Below the pieces are notes generated by a model. The model saw only the letters and a list, made by a program, of their open reading frames with translations. It ran no database searches and had not been told where the DNA came from. Made by a program: the position numbers and the translations under genes. This document shows, one piece after another, positions 43,289 to 51,761 of a stretch of DNA of 64,000 nucleotides (the first letter of the stretch is position 1; each line of letters opens with the position of its first letter). This DNA is from JABDFW01 sp035550215 (GTDB taxonomy: Bacteria; Bacteroidota; Bacteroidia; Chitinophagales; Chitinophagaceae): assembly GCA_035550215.1 (NCBI GenBank), contig DASZPM010000009.1:62001-126000 (forward strand). The letters run 5' to 3'.

Positions 43289-46200
43289 TTAGCCAACCAA
43301 GGGCAGGGACACGTAAAAGGTACTGCCTTTGTCTACTTCGGTTTCAAACCATATATGTCCATTGGCTTTTTCAACAATACCATGGCAAATAGCAAGACCG
43401 AGACCTGTACCGGATGATTTGGTGGTAAAATTAGGCATGAATATTTTTTGCTGCATTTCAGCCGGTATACCGGTACCCATGTCCTTTATAGCCACTACAA
43501 CGTTATTATTCTCGGTATATTGGGTAATGGTAATTTCTACCTTGCCTGTTGCATTTGCATTTGACGCCTCAATAGCATTTTTTATCAAATTGGTAAACAG
43601 CCTGTTTATCTGCACTTTATCTGCATTAATAATATAATTCCCTTCACCCTTATTCCAGGTAATTTGCAGGTTACTGTCGGCGCTGTACAGGTTTACCAGC
43701 GAAGCAATAACTTCGCTTATATTAAAGTTTTCAATTTTTACATTACCAATATTGGCAAATTGCGAAAAATCCCCGGCTATTTTAGAAAGCTGTTCAATTT
43801 GTTCAATTAACGTATTTGCTACCTGCTGTGAAAGCTCTTTCACATTAGAAGCATTGTTGCTTATTGCACGCTGCAAGTATTGAATACTAAGTTTCATGGG
43901 CGTAAGCGGGTTTTTTATTTCATGTGCCACCTGCCGTGCCATTTCACGCCATGCACCTTCTCTTTCACTTCTTGCAAGAGCCTGGGCGCTTTGTTCCAGC
44001 TTGCGCACCATTTTATTGTATTCATCTACCAGGGCGCCAATCTCATCTTTACCGGTCCATGCAATTTCTTCGTTAATGCTGCCAAGGCTTATCGCCCGCA
44101 TTTTATTACCTATCAGTGTAAACGATGATGTTATACGGCTTGTTACCAGTATGGCAATGCCGCCGGCAAATATGAATATGAGCGCGTTAATATTAATAAG
44201 TGTTACAAGGAAATTATTTATTTCGAGTTTCAGTTCATTTTGAGAATTAAGCGATGGTACATTCAGGTAGGCTGTCACTGCATCACTCTCATCGCGCACT
44301 ACCACGTAACTGCTTAAATAAACCGTTGAGCCAATATGCTCTTTTTGTATAAAGCGTATTTTGTGGTCGTAGTGTAATGCAAAAAAAGCGGCTGGGTGTA
44401 TTTTATAACTTAGTACACGCTTGGTGTAAATGTAGGGTATCGATGAAACTTCAAGATTGCCGTTTTTATCATAATAGTTAATGTCGGTATTGTGCAGCCT
44501 TGCTATTTCTTTAACCTGCTTTTGAATGTCGGTAGATGGCGATTTTTTCTGGTCTTCTTCAATTTCATTTCTTAAAACTATCGCGGTGTTGGTAAGTTTG
44601 GTTTCATTATCCTTGTTAAAGCTGATGATAAAGAATGAAATAGTAATGCCGCCAATTACAAGAAACGAAAATATACTAATGGCAATAATAGTTGCCTGTA
44701 CCTGTGTACGGATGTTAAAAGAAAACACACGCTGCATATCCTTATACCTGAACCGGGTTTTGAACAACAGGTTACTGTAATGTAAAAGGATTATCACCGC
44801 GATAAACAGGCAAAAAAGATAGGAAAAGATGGTAAATGCCGATACAAACCAATCACTTTTTTTAACCACTACCACCACCTTACCGGTGCCAGCGTTATAC
44901 CAAAGCTGACTGTAACCACCAGCATTGATAACGGAATCCTGGAATTTGGGCGCTTGCGCATCGGTGATAGTATCCACAAAACCATAATCGTTATTAGACG
45001 TTTTTATCAGCCTGTTTTTATAATAAACAGCTATTGAATAATTGGTGTTGATATCGCTTGTAAGATCCCGCACGCTGTTAAATACTCCCAGGAAGAAAGC
45101 GTCCTTTTTATAAAACCTTGGATTTGCCAATATAAATATAGAGCCTTTAAAAACCGAGTCTGTCCCATATACTTCTTTTTCGTATACATAACTATAGCCA
45201 CCAAGTGTATTTTCGTATGCGTAAAAAAATGGCACGCCCGTCGGCTTTGCCTTGGATTGGATAACAGTTTTTATTACGCTATAAGAGGTTGAATCTTCAT
45301 TAAAAAGTGGTTCGTGATTTGCGTTATATGTGTAGATATGGGTTTCGTAATTGCTAAGGTACCCTGAGAAATTATTATTAATAAGGCTGTCTTTAATAAG
45401 ATTGTTTTCATGGGAAGAGTCAAACCGCCAAAAATTATCTTCAAAAAATGAATTATCAATACCGTTTATTGACATATTAAGTAACTCAAGGGTTTGCCTG
45501 TTGGTTTGAATAACATAATCTGCCGCTATCGTCTTTCTCCTAACCAACTCCATGCTGTTTACCCGGTATGCAATTAATGCAGTTGCAGATGCCATAAAAA
45601 AGATAGCCCAAAAAAGAAAAAAGGGCGATTCGATAATTGCGGTGGCAGAATCTTTTTTACGGTACTCCAGGATAAGTATGTATAAAATAAACCAAAAGAG
45701 AATAATGAAGTTTATAACAGCTGACTGATAAAACGACCTGATGGTTATAAAAACAAGCCCGATGGTTACGATAATGACCAATTTTTGGTATACGCCAAGC
45801 TGAGAGCGTTGTAAAGGTTTGATTAATAAATGGGACAGGTAATAGAACGAAAGCATCAGCAGGCAAACAATTACAAAACTTGTTATAATATAGTAATCAA
45901 TGGTAAAGAAATTGGTTACCTCAAACCTGATACTTGAATTGCTTACAATACCGCTGATAATATCCTGCAGGGAATAAACCATAAACAGTAATACTATAAC
46001 AGACAGCACTGTTAGGATGAGCATAAGCCTTTTATTGGGCTGTAACCCTTTGGTAAAAAAAGCGGGCCGGTTAAATTTTGTGAAAGAAGTTATCCAGAAT
46101 AATAATACGCTGTTTATAAGCATATCGCCAAGCGAATTGTTAAGGCTGCCAAATGGAATATTATCAAGGGGCTGAAACAGTGTTAGCTGCCTGAAATCGA

Positions 46201-47008
46201 ACGGAACCGGGTAATAGTATGAAAGTATACGCAAGACGACGACGACGGCGACAAGAAAGACCAGCGCTTTGATGAATCCCCGTTCGGGTACGATATCACC
46301 CGCGATGCTGTTTATAAATACTATAAGTAAAATAACGGCCAATACGCGAAGCAGGGTGGAAAAAGTGCCGGGCTGGTCGTTACTAACATTTTGCCTGTTT
46401 TTTATCCTGAAAAGCTCATCTCCTTTGGAGTTGCGAATCACAGGCGCGCCAGGATCAGTAGTAATAACATATTTGCTTTCAAGCTCCGGGAAATTTTGAA
46501 ATCCCGGCTGTAAAGAATCCCTTTCCAGGAAAAATGTCCAGTGTACCGGCACCAGGCAGGCCATTATATATTGCTTGTTTTTTACCTGGATAGTATGTTT
46601 TATATAATCAAAAGAACCATCCTGGTAGTTGAGAAAATAATAACCGTCAGGCCGGTAAATATCCGGCGTACTCACTGACATGGTATTATTATTCCAGTAA
46701 GTCTCTGCAAGATTGCCATTACTGTTAGCAGTGTAACAGAAAATGCCAAAAACTTCTTTTTGAAGCGTTTCTTTTATTGGGGCAGGGCGGTCTGATACTA
46801 TGGCTTTTGTTTTGACCGAATCTTTCAAAAGAGACTCAAACTTTTCCTCCTGGGTTTTAATATACTTTTCAAGCGCGGCGGTAACTTTTTTTGGGGAAGA
46901 ACTGTAGGAAAAATAATTGGTAAATAAAAAAGATATGGTATACAGCCACGCAGCCGTAATAATTATATAGCCGTGCTTATAAGCAGCTTTCTTAATTACC
47001 TGGATCAA
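43289..47008 (-). CDS. Large NtrY-like membrane sensor histidine kinase
   Basis: 1239 aa. Many transmembrane helices in the N-terminal two thirds (clusters about 10-32, 225-275, 300-480, 745-765, 790-815, 970-990) with extracytoplasmic loops between them. HAMP domain follows the last TM, then HisKA with QVAHEIKNPLTPMKLSIQ (phospho-acceptor His1029) and HATPase with NLIKNAIEAS, KDMGTGIP and GTGLGLAICHGIV. Resembles NtrY-type kinases, which sense nitrogen or envelope status, but the ligand-binding part is unassigned and no response regulator is adjacent. Its start overlaps the mazG stop by 4 bp (ATGA), so the two are translationally coupled. Confidence 0.92.
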   Translation of the reverse strand: MIQVIKKAAYKHGYIIITAAWLYTISFLFTNYFSYSSSPKKVTAALEKYIKTQEEKFESLLKDSVKTKAIVSDRPAPIKETLQKEVFGIFCYTANSNGNLAETYWNNNTMSVSTPDIYRPDGYYFLNYQDGSFDYIKHTIQVKNKQYIMACLVPVHWTFFLERDSLQPGFQNFPELESKYVITTDPGAPVIRNSKGDELFRIKNRQNVSNDQPGTFSTLLRVLAVILLIVFINSIAGDIVPERGFIKALVFLVAVVVVLRILSYYYPVPFDFRQLTLFQPLDNIPFGSLNNSLGDMLINSVLLFWITSFTKFNRPAFFTKGLQPNKRLMLILTVLSVIVLLFMVYSLQDIISGIVSNSSIRFEVTNFFTIDYYIITSFVIVCLLMLSFYYLSHLLIKPLQRSQLGVYQKLVIIVTIGLVFITIRSFYQSAVINFIILFWFILYILILEYRKKDSATAIIESPFFLFWAIFFMASATALIAYRVNSMELVRRKTIAADYVIQTNRQTLELLNMSINGIDNSFFEDNFWRFDSSHENNLIKDSLINNNFSGYLSNYETHIYTYNANHEPLFNEDSTSYSVIKTVIQSKAKPTGVPFFYAYENTLGGYSYVYEKEVYGTDSVFKGSIFILANPRFYKKDAFFLGVFNSVRDLTSDINTNYSIAVYYKNRLIKTSNNDYGFVDTITDAQAPKFQDSVINAGGYSQLWYNAGTGKVVVVVKKSDWFVSAFTIFSYLFCLFIAVIILLHYSNLLFKTRFRYKDMQRVFSFNIRTQVQATIIAISIFSFLVIGGITISFFIISFNKDNETKLTNTAIVLRNEIEEDQKKSPSTDIQKQVKEIARLHNTDINYYDKNGNLEVSSIPYIYTKRVLSYKIHPAAFFALHYDHKIRFIQKEHIGSTVYLSSYVVVRDESDAVTAYLNVPSLNSQNELKLEINNFLVTLININALIFIFAGGIAILVTSRITSSFTLIGNKMRAISLGSINEEIAWTGKDEIGALVDEYNKMVRKLEQSAQALARSEREGAWREMARQVAHEIKNPLTPMKLSIQYLQRAISNNASNVKELSQQVANTLIEQIEQLSKIAGDFSQFANIGNVKIENFNISEVIASLVNLYSADSNLQITWNKGEGNYIINADKVQINRLFTNLIKNAIEASNANATGKVEITITQYTENNNVVVAIKDMGTGIPAEMQQKIFMPNFTTKSSGTGLGLAICHGIVEKANGHIWFETEVDKGSTFYVSLPLVG

Positions 47009-47781
47009 GAACTTTTGTTTTCTTTTTTAACCCGGTTCCAAATGGCATCCATTTCGGCCAATGTCATTTCGGTAAGCTCGCGCCCTTCATTTTTTGCCTC
47101 CTGTTCCATTTTGGTAAACCGGTATATGAATTTTTTATTGGTGCGTTCTAAAACACCTTCGGCGTCAATATGCAAAAATCGTGCGTAGTTTACAAGGCTA
47201 AATATAATATCACCAAATTCTGCCTCAATATTATCAATATCTCCTTCCCTTATTGCTTCGTTAAGTTCAGCAACCTCTTCTTCCACCTTTTTCCAAACGT
47301 CCTCTTTATTCTCCCACTCAAACCCTACTTGTTTTGCTTTTTCCTGTATGCGGGCGGCTTTTACCATTGCCGGCAAAGATGCCGGTACCCCCTCCAGCAC
47401 CGACTTTTTACCCTCTTTCATCTTTATTTTTTCCCAGTTTTTCTTAACTTCTTCTTCATCCGCAACTTTTACATCTCCATAAATATGAGGGTGGCGAACA
47501 ACCAGTTTATTACAAATGCCCTCAATTACATCATTAAGTGTAAACTGGTTTTGTTCTGTACCAATTTTTGCATAAAATAAAATGTGCAGTAACAAATCTC
47601 CCAGTTCTTCTTTAATATTTTGCCAGTCTTTGTTGGTAATAGCATCAGCCAGTTCGTAGGTTTCTTCTATCGTCATTGGGCGTAATGTGTCAACCGTTTG
47701 CTTCCGGTCCCATGGGCATTTTTCACGCAAATCATCCATTATTTGTACAAGCCTGTTAAAAGAAACGCTTAAATCATTCAT
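47005..47781 (-). CDS. mazG: MazG nucleoside triphosphate pyrophosphohydrolase
   Basis: 258 aa. Two tandem MazG modules: CPWDRKQTVDTLRPMTIEETYELADAI, with the Mg-binding EExxE-x12-ExxD (KEELGDLLLHILFYA), and the C-terminal VEEEVAELNEAI ... EAEFGDIIFSLVNYAR. Hydrolyses (d)NTPs to monophosphates and prevents damaged or excess nucleotides, including during ppGpp stress. It sits between the DUF3667 gene (directly abutting) and the large kinase (4-bp overlap), a three-gene operon. Confidence 0.96.
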   Translation of the reverse strand: MNDLSVSFNRLVQIMDDLREKCPWDRKQTVDTLRPMTIEETYELADAITNKDWQNIKEELGDLLLHILFYAKIGTEQNQFTLNDVIEGICNKLVVRHPHIYGDVKVADEEEVKKNWEKIKMKEGKKSVLEGVPASLPAMVKAARIQEKAKQVGFEWENKEDVWKKVEEEVAELNEAIREGDIDNIEAEFGDIIFSLVNYARFLHIDAEGVLERTNKKFIYRFTKMEQEAKNEGRELTEMTLAEMDAIWNRVKKENKSS

Positions 47782-48981
47782 TTATATTTCAATTAGCGAA
47801 GTGATAAAAAATATTGATACTAATAACCCTGTGAATATTGAGCAAACAAAGAATAAAATCAGGTATTTGAAAAAACTTTTAATATAGCCTTGCCGGTAAA
47901 AATTGTGCATGGCAATAAGCGGGTACAAATATATATATATCAGTACCCCTATTGCAAGCCAGTTAAAAGGGGCAAAATTTAAACCGTTATATAAGGCCTG
48001 GAGGCCATAGTACACAAGCAGGCAGATAAATGTTTCTATATATACATAAGTAATAAATATTACATGGTTAACATAATAAAATTGTTTTCTGCGGCGCACA
48101 TATAGCAACTGCATGAATAATGCAACAAAAGGCACCGAAATAAACATCATTTTGGGAATTGAATGTAAAAAATTCTCAGTCAACTCCTTTTTAAACCCTT
48201 CTTTATCCTTATGCCATTTTTGTGCTGTTTCAATCATTTTCTTTTTAAACATGTTGCTGAACCAGCCATCTCTTTTACCAGGCGGCAACTTTGCCTGCGC
48301 GGAATCATACGCCTCAACTGAGGACGGCAGTTTTTCATCGTTAATGTTGAGGTTCCATGTTCCCGCGGTTTGCTGGTTGTAATCATTTTCTTCTTTTACG
48401 CTGTCTTCAAAACTTTTAAAAATTTTCTGCCTGCCTCTGCCTGTGTCTGCGTATATGTAGCGGTATGACGTAATCGAATCGTGGTGAGTCGTATCCATCC
48501 TTACTTCCTCTCCGTTAATGCCGCCAACGGCATTTAATGCAGCAATCATTCCTGCTCTTTTATCGCTGTCAGTAGTTGCATAAAATGTATCTATAAAAGC
48601 TTGCTTTACAGTATTAAGGCTTTTTTCACTGCGGGTATGTACGCTTTTGTTTATATCATCGGGCCTCGCTATAAAAGTTAAAAAGATAACAAAGAATATT
48701 GCCGAAGTAAACACGTACATGCGTATGGGATGCAGGTAGCGCATTCGCCTGCCCTTTGAATACTCTAAAGGCAGAAAGCCGGGTTTAAAAAGCAAATACT
48801 TGAGCGTACTGAAAAATTTCCCGTCAAAGTGGGTTACATCATACACAAAATGGGTTACAAGATGCCAGAAACTTTCTTTAGGTTCAAGGTTTTCCTGCCC
48901 GCATAAGTGGCAATACCTGCCATGTAATTCAGCATTACAGTTAAGGCATACCTGCTCTTTTCGTTCTTCAAGGTGTGACAC
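47782..48981 (-). CDS. DUF3667 membrane protein with N-terminal zinc ribbon
   Basis: 399 aa. N-terminal CLNCNAELHGRYCHLCGQE zinc ribbon (two Cys-x2-Cys knuckles), then FWHLVTHFVYDVTHFDGKFFSTLKYLLFKPGFLPLEYSKGRRMRYLHPIRMYVFTS, the family hallmark leading into TM1. A soluble middle part (about 100-265) is followed by four hydrophobic helices. Widespread in Bacteroidota, function unknown. First gene of the mazG-kinase operon. Confidence 0.92.
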   Translation of the reverse strand: MSHLEERKEQVCLNCNAELHGRYCHLCGQENLEPKESFWHLVTHFVYDVTHFDGKFFSTLKYLLFKPGFLPLEYSKGRRMRYLHPIRMYVFTSAIFFVIFLTFIARPDDINKSVHTRSEKSLNTVKQAFIDTFYATTDSDKRAGMIAALNAVGGINGEEVRMDTTHHDSITSYRYIYADTGRGRQKIFKSFEDSVKEENDYNQQTAGTWNLNINDEKLPSSVEAYDSAQAKLPPGKRDGWFSNMFKKKMIETAQKWHKDKEGFKKELTENFLHSIPKMMFISVPFVALFMQLLYVRRRKQFYYVNHVIFITYVYIETFICLLVYYGLQALYNGLNFAPFNWLAIGVLIYIYLYPLIAMHNFYRQGYIKSFFKYLILFFVCSIFTGLLVSIFFITSLIEI

Positions 48982-49046
48982 TCCGTTAAAATTTGACTAA
49001 AAATACATAACTCGGGCAATGCTGCAATATATAGTTTATACTTGTT

Positions 49047-49077
49047 TTGTCGTTATAGCATTACCCAAGTATTTTTG
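49047..49077 (+). promoter_or_regulatory. Promoter of the YD-repeat-like gene
   Basis: TTG (49047-49049), 20-bp spacer, TATTTTTG (49070-49077), an exact -33/-7 pair 16 bp ahead of the ATG. Confidence 0.6.
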
Positions 49078-49093
49078 AAGCATAAAGTACATC

Positions 49094-49921
49094 ATGAAAT
49101 TGTGTTTTCTTGTTTTTGCCATTATTTTTATAGCCGGCCATGCCTGTTGCCAATATTATTATAATGATATAGTGGCGTTGAAAGAAACCAACAGGCAATA
49201 TTCAGCCATTAAAAATGCCCATATTGCTACCATTACAGCCCATAGTTTTGAAGCTGACGGCCAGCCCACACAAGGTTTTTCGTTAAAGCAGGAAATAAAT
49301 AATAACCAAAGCGAGATAACCACAACTTCAAGTATCACTTCCGCCGGCGAAGCCGTGTCAGTTAGTTATTATGACAGTAACCGCCTTATAAAAACTATTG
49401 ATAACAGCACCAATATTATAAGCACTGTTAATTATAGTTATGATGCGGCAGGAAATATTAAAACCATTACAACTGCAACAACGGATACTTTCATGAACTC
49501 AAACAGTGAGGAAATTCACCAATGGTTTTATAATGGCAGCACACCCTTGTATATGCTGCGTATAAAAGACAAAACAGACACAACAATAGTTGATTTTGTA
49601 AAAGATGAGCAGGGAAACATAGCTGAAGAGCACTGGAAAAAGAAGGGCAGGAATATTGAAAATTATTTTTATTATTATAATGATGCCCATTTGCTTACGG
49701 ATATTGTTCGTTTTAATGAACGGGCTAAAAGAATGCTGCCTGATTTTTTATTTGGCTATAACAGCGACGGCCTTTTAACACAACTTACACAGGTTCACCT
49801 GAACACCGGCAGCTACCTGGTTTGGCATTATGACTATAACTCAAACGGCCTTAAGCAAACAGAAACCTGCTACGATAAAAAGAAGCAGCTTGTTGGCAGG
49901 ATTGAATATACATTTAATTAG
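49094..49921 (+). CDS. Secreted protein with YD/RHS-like strands, unassigned
   Basis: 275 aa. Signal peptide 1-20 (MKLCFLVFAII...CC). The rest is beta-rich with YD-type strands (YSYDAAGNIKTI, FVKDEQGNIAEEHWKKKGR, FGYNSDGLLTQL, WHYDYNSNGLKQ), resembling RHS-type wrapped sheets but too short for a toxin shell. It may be a small beta-sheet carrier or fibre. It starts 112 bp from the divergent DUF3667 gene. Confidence 0.75.
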   Translation: MKLCFLVFAIIFIAGHACCQYYYNDIVALKETNRQYSAIKNAHIATITAHSFEADGQPTQGFSLKQEINNNQSEITTTSSITSAGEAVSVSYYDSNRLIKTIDNSTNIISTVNYSYDAAGNIKTITTATTDTFMNSNSEEIHQWFYNGSTPLYMLRIKDKTDTTIVDFVKDEQGNIAEEHWKKKGRNIENYFYYYNDAHLLTDIVRFNERAKRMLPDFLFGYNSDGLLTQLTQVHLNTGSYLVWHYDYNSNGLKQTETCYDKKKQLVGRIEYTFN

Positions 49922-49956
49922 CTGCCTCCGGGGAGGTATAAGTTTTTCATAAAGAA

Positions 49957-49976
49957 TTAATCAAACGTTTGATTAA
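49957..49976. promoter_or_regulatory. TetR operator candidate
   Basis: Perfect 20-bp palindrome TTAATCAAACGTTTGATTAA, overlapping the -33 element of the next promoter. A good fit for a TetR dimer and for autorepression. Confidence 0.75.
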
Positions 49977-49998
49977 CATTAATAAATCATTATCTTTG
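49968..49998 (+). promoter_or_regulatory. Promoter of the TetR gene
   Basis: TTTG (49968-49971), 19-bp spacer, TATCTTTG (49991-49998), both matching the Bacteroidota consensus; the palindrome above overlaps the -33. Confidence 0.72.
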
Positions 49999-50019
49999 AA
50001 ACTCCGGGAACTATGATGC

Positions 50020-50631
50020 ATGGATAAAAAAGAACAAATTATAAACGCCGCGGTTGAACTTTTTGCCCAAAAAGGTTTTGAAGGTACCAGCATACGCGAT
50101 CTTGCTTCAAAAGCAGATGTTAACGTAGCCATGATAAATTATTATTTTGGCTCTAAGGAAAAACTTTTTGAAGCGCTTGTTGAAATGAAAGCAGGGTCTG
50201 CAAGGGGTACCCTTGAAAGCGTACTGCATGACAAGAAGTTATCCTCTATGGAAAAAATGGAACGCGTGATTGACTCCTATATTGATCGGCTTTTTAATAA
50301 CCGGTTGTTTCACAGGGTTATACACCAGGAATTAATGCTAAACCAAAGGGAAACATTACAACAAATAATTACTGAAATACTTTACCCCAATACGCTCATA
50401 GTTAAGCAAATAATTGAAGAGGGGATAAAAAAGAAAGACTTCCGGAAAGTTGATGCTGAACTTACTATTTCATCGCTTGTCGGCACCATCAACCAGGTAT
50501 TGCTGTCAAAAAAATTCTGCCTCAAAATACTTAACAGGGAAGAAGGTTACGTGCCGTATGAAGACCCGGCCTTTATAAAACGCATGTCAATGCATTTAAA
50601 GCAACTTATGCGGGCGCACCTTGCTGTGTAA
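50020..50631 (+). CDS. TetR-family transcriptional regulator
   Basis: 203 aa. HTH: IINAAVELFAQKGFEGTSIRDLASKADVNVAMINYYFGSKEKLFEALV (residues 6-53), a textbook TetR DNA-binding domain. The C-terminal ligand domain (about 60-200) resembles the CecR/TetR_C group. A single-gene unit: the next gene converges, so other targets lie elsewhere. The perfect palindrome in its promoter suggests autoregulation. Confidence 0.95.
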   Translation: MDKKEQIINAAVELFAQKGFEGTSIRDLASKADVNVAMINYYFGSKEKLFEALVEMKAGSARGTLESVLHDKKLSSMEKMERVIDSYIDRLFNNRLFHRVIHQELMLNQRETLQQIITEILYPNTLIVKQIIEEGIKKKDFRKVDAELTISSLVGTINQVLLSKKFCLKILNREEGYVPYEDPAFIKRMSMHLKQLMRAHLAV

Positions 50632-50651
50632 AAGTTTTTCTTTTCGTCAAA

Positions 50652-51755
50652 CTAGTCAAGTTCTCTCATCACTTTGCCCGGAACAGCCTTTTTGTTTACA
50701 ATAACCGAAATAGTGTTTATGGCGAAGTATGGCATGCTTACATAAATATAGCCTTTAAATGGCCCGCGTAACCCCCAGGAGTTTTTTACAATAAAATACT
50801 CCTGCCCAAGGGAATCTTTTGCAATACCTGTAATCTGCATTAAATGGTCATCCTGTGTGTATTGTTTATCAAATAATTCCTGTCGTATAACGGCGTTATA
50901 GGGCCTTTCTTTAAAAGCCGGCAATGCTTTGGCATCTTCCTTACTGCTTGTCCATTTGGCAATGCCTTTTTGCTGCTGAAACCCGCTGTTGCTAACATCT
51001 GCATCCCAGGTAAGCGTATAGCCTTTCATAATACAGTCCTTTACAGTTTGCATAAACTCATCCAGCGGAAGATTATAATACGCATTACTGTTATAGTTGT
51101 CAGGCACTTCCATCACAAATGATGAGTAGTATGGATGATGCGTGAAAGAAGTAAACCCGATAAAATCAGACGGTTTTTCGGTTACATATTCAGCCGCAAA
51201 TGTTAACGGGGTATAATGCTTGCCATTATAATCAAATTCTGCCGGTGGTTGCCCCAGGTAACTGTTCAAAATTTTTATGAACCCATCCTTCCAGTTAGCG
51301 GGTACTGTGTCTTTATTTTTATTAAGCACATCGTCAAGATAAGTTTTTAAAACACCCTCCATTTTATAATCGTGGTTCATAACAGTATCCCTGCCAACGC
51401 CCGGGTAAACTGATTGCGGCATTGCGCCATAATTTGCTACTGCATTAAGCATATCCTGCCCAAGGCCACCCTCCGCAAAACGGGTATTGCCGCGACGGCG
51501 TATATATTTAATGGCTTTGTCAACATAAAGATTCCAAACGGTAAATGTTTCTGAAAGGTCTAACTCAGGTTTGCCTTTTTGAAGCATTTCGCTTTCAGTC
51601 ATTGCTGTAGATGAAAAACACCAGCACGTACCTGACGAATATTGGTTTTTTACGGGCGTTGCAACATTATTTTTTACAATAGTAAAACCATTCGATTGAG
51701 CTGGTAATTGTACTGAAATGATGATTGAAAAAAAGACGATGAGTGCTTTTAGCAT
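50652..51755 (-). CDS. Secreted C1-family cysteine peptidase (PepC/bleomycin hydrolase-like)
   Basis: 367 aa. Signal peptide 1-20. Catalytic elements: Gln in VKNQYSSGTCWCFSS (Gln38, Cys44), His in DDHLMQITGI and Asn in FIVKNSWG. The order and the WNLYVDKA and GGLGQDML motifs resemble aminopeptidase C. Cytosolic PepC usually lacks a signal, so this is an exported form. Six bp downstream of the DUF4954 gene, so likely co-transcribed. Confidence 0.9.
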   Translation of the reverse strand: MLKALIVFFSIIISVQLPAQSNGFTIVKNNVATPVKNQYSSGTCWCFSSTAMTESEMLQKGKPELDLSETFTVWNLYVDKAIKYIRRRGNTRFAEGGLGQDMLNAVANYGAMPQSVYPGVGRDTVMNHDYKMEGVLKTYLDDVLNKNKDTVPANWKDGFIKILNSYLGQPPAEFDYNGKHYTPLTFAAEYVTEKPSDFIGFTSFTHHPYYSSFVMEVPDNYNSNAYYNLPLDEFMQTVKDCIMKGYTLTWDADVSNSGFQQQKGIAKWTSSKEDAKALPAFKERPYNAVIRQELFDKQYTQDDHLMQITGIAKDSLGQEYFIVKNSWGLRGPFKGYIYVSMPYFAINTISVIVNKKAVPGKVMRELD

Positions 51756-51761
51756 GCCTGT

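Noticed and set aside
49094..49921. RHS/YD toxin
   Set aside because: Too short, no C-terminal toxin domain and no immunity gene beside it.
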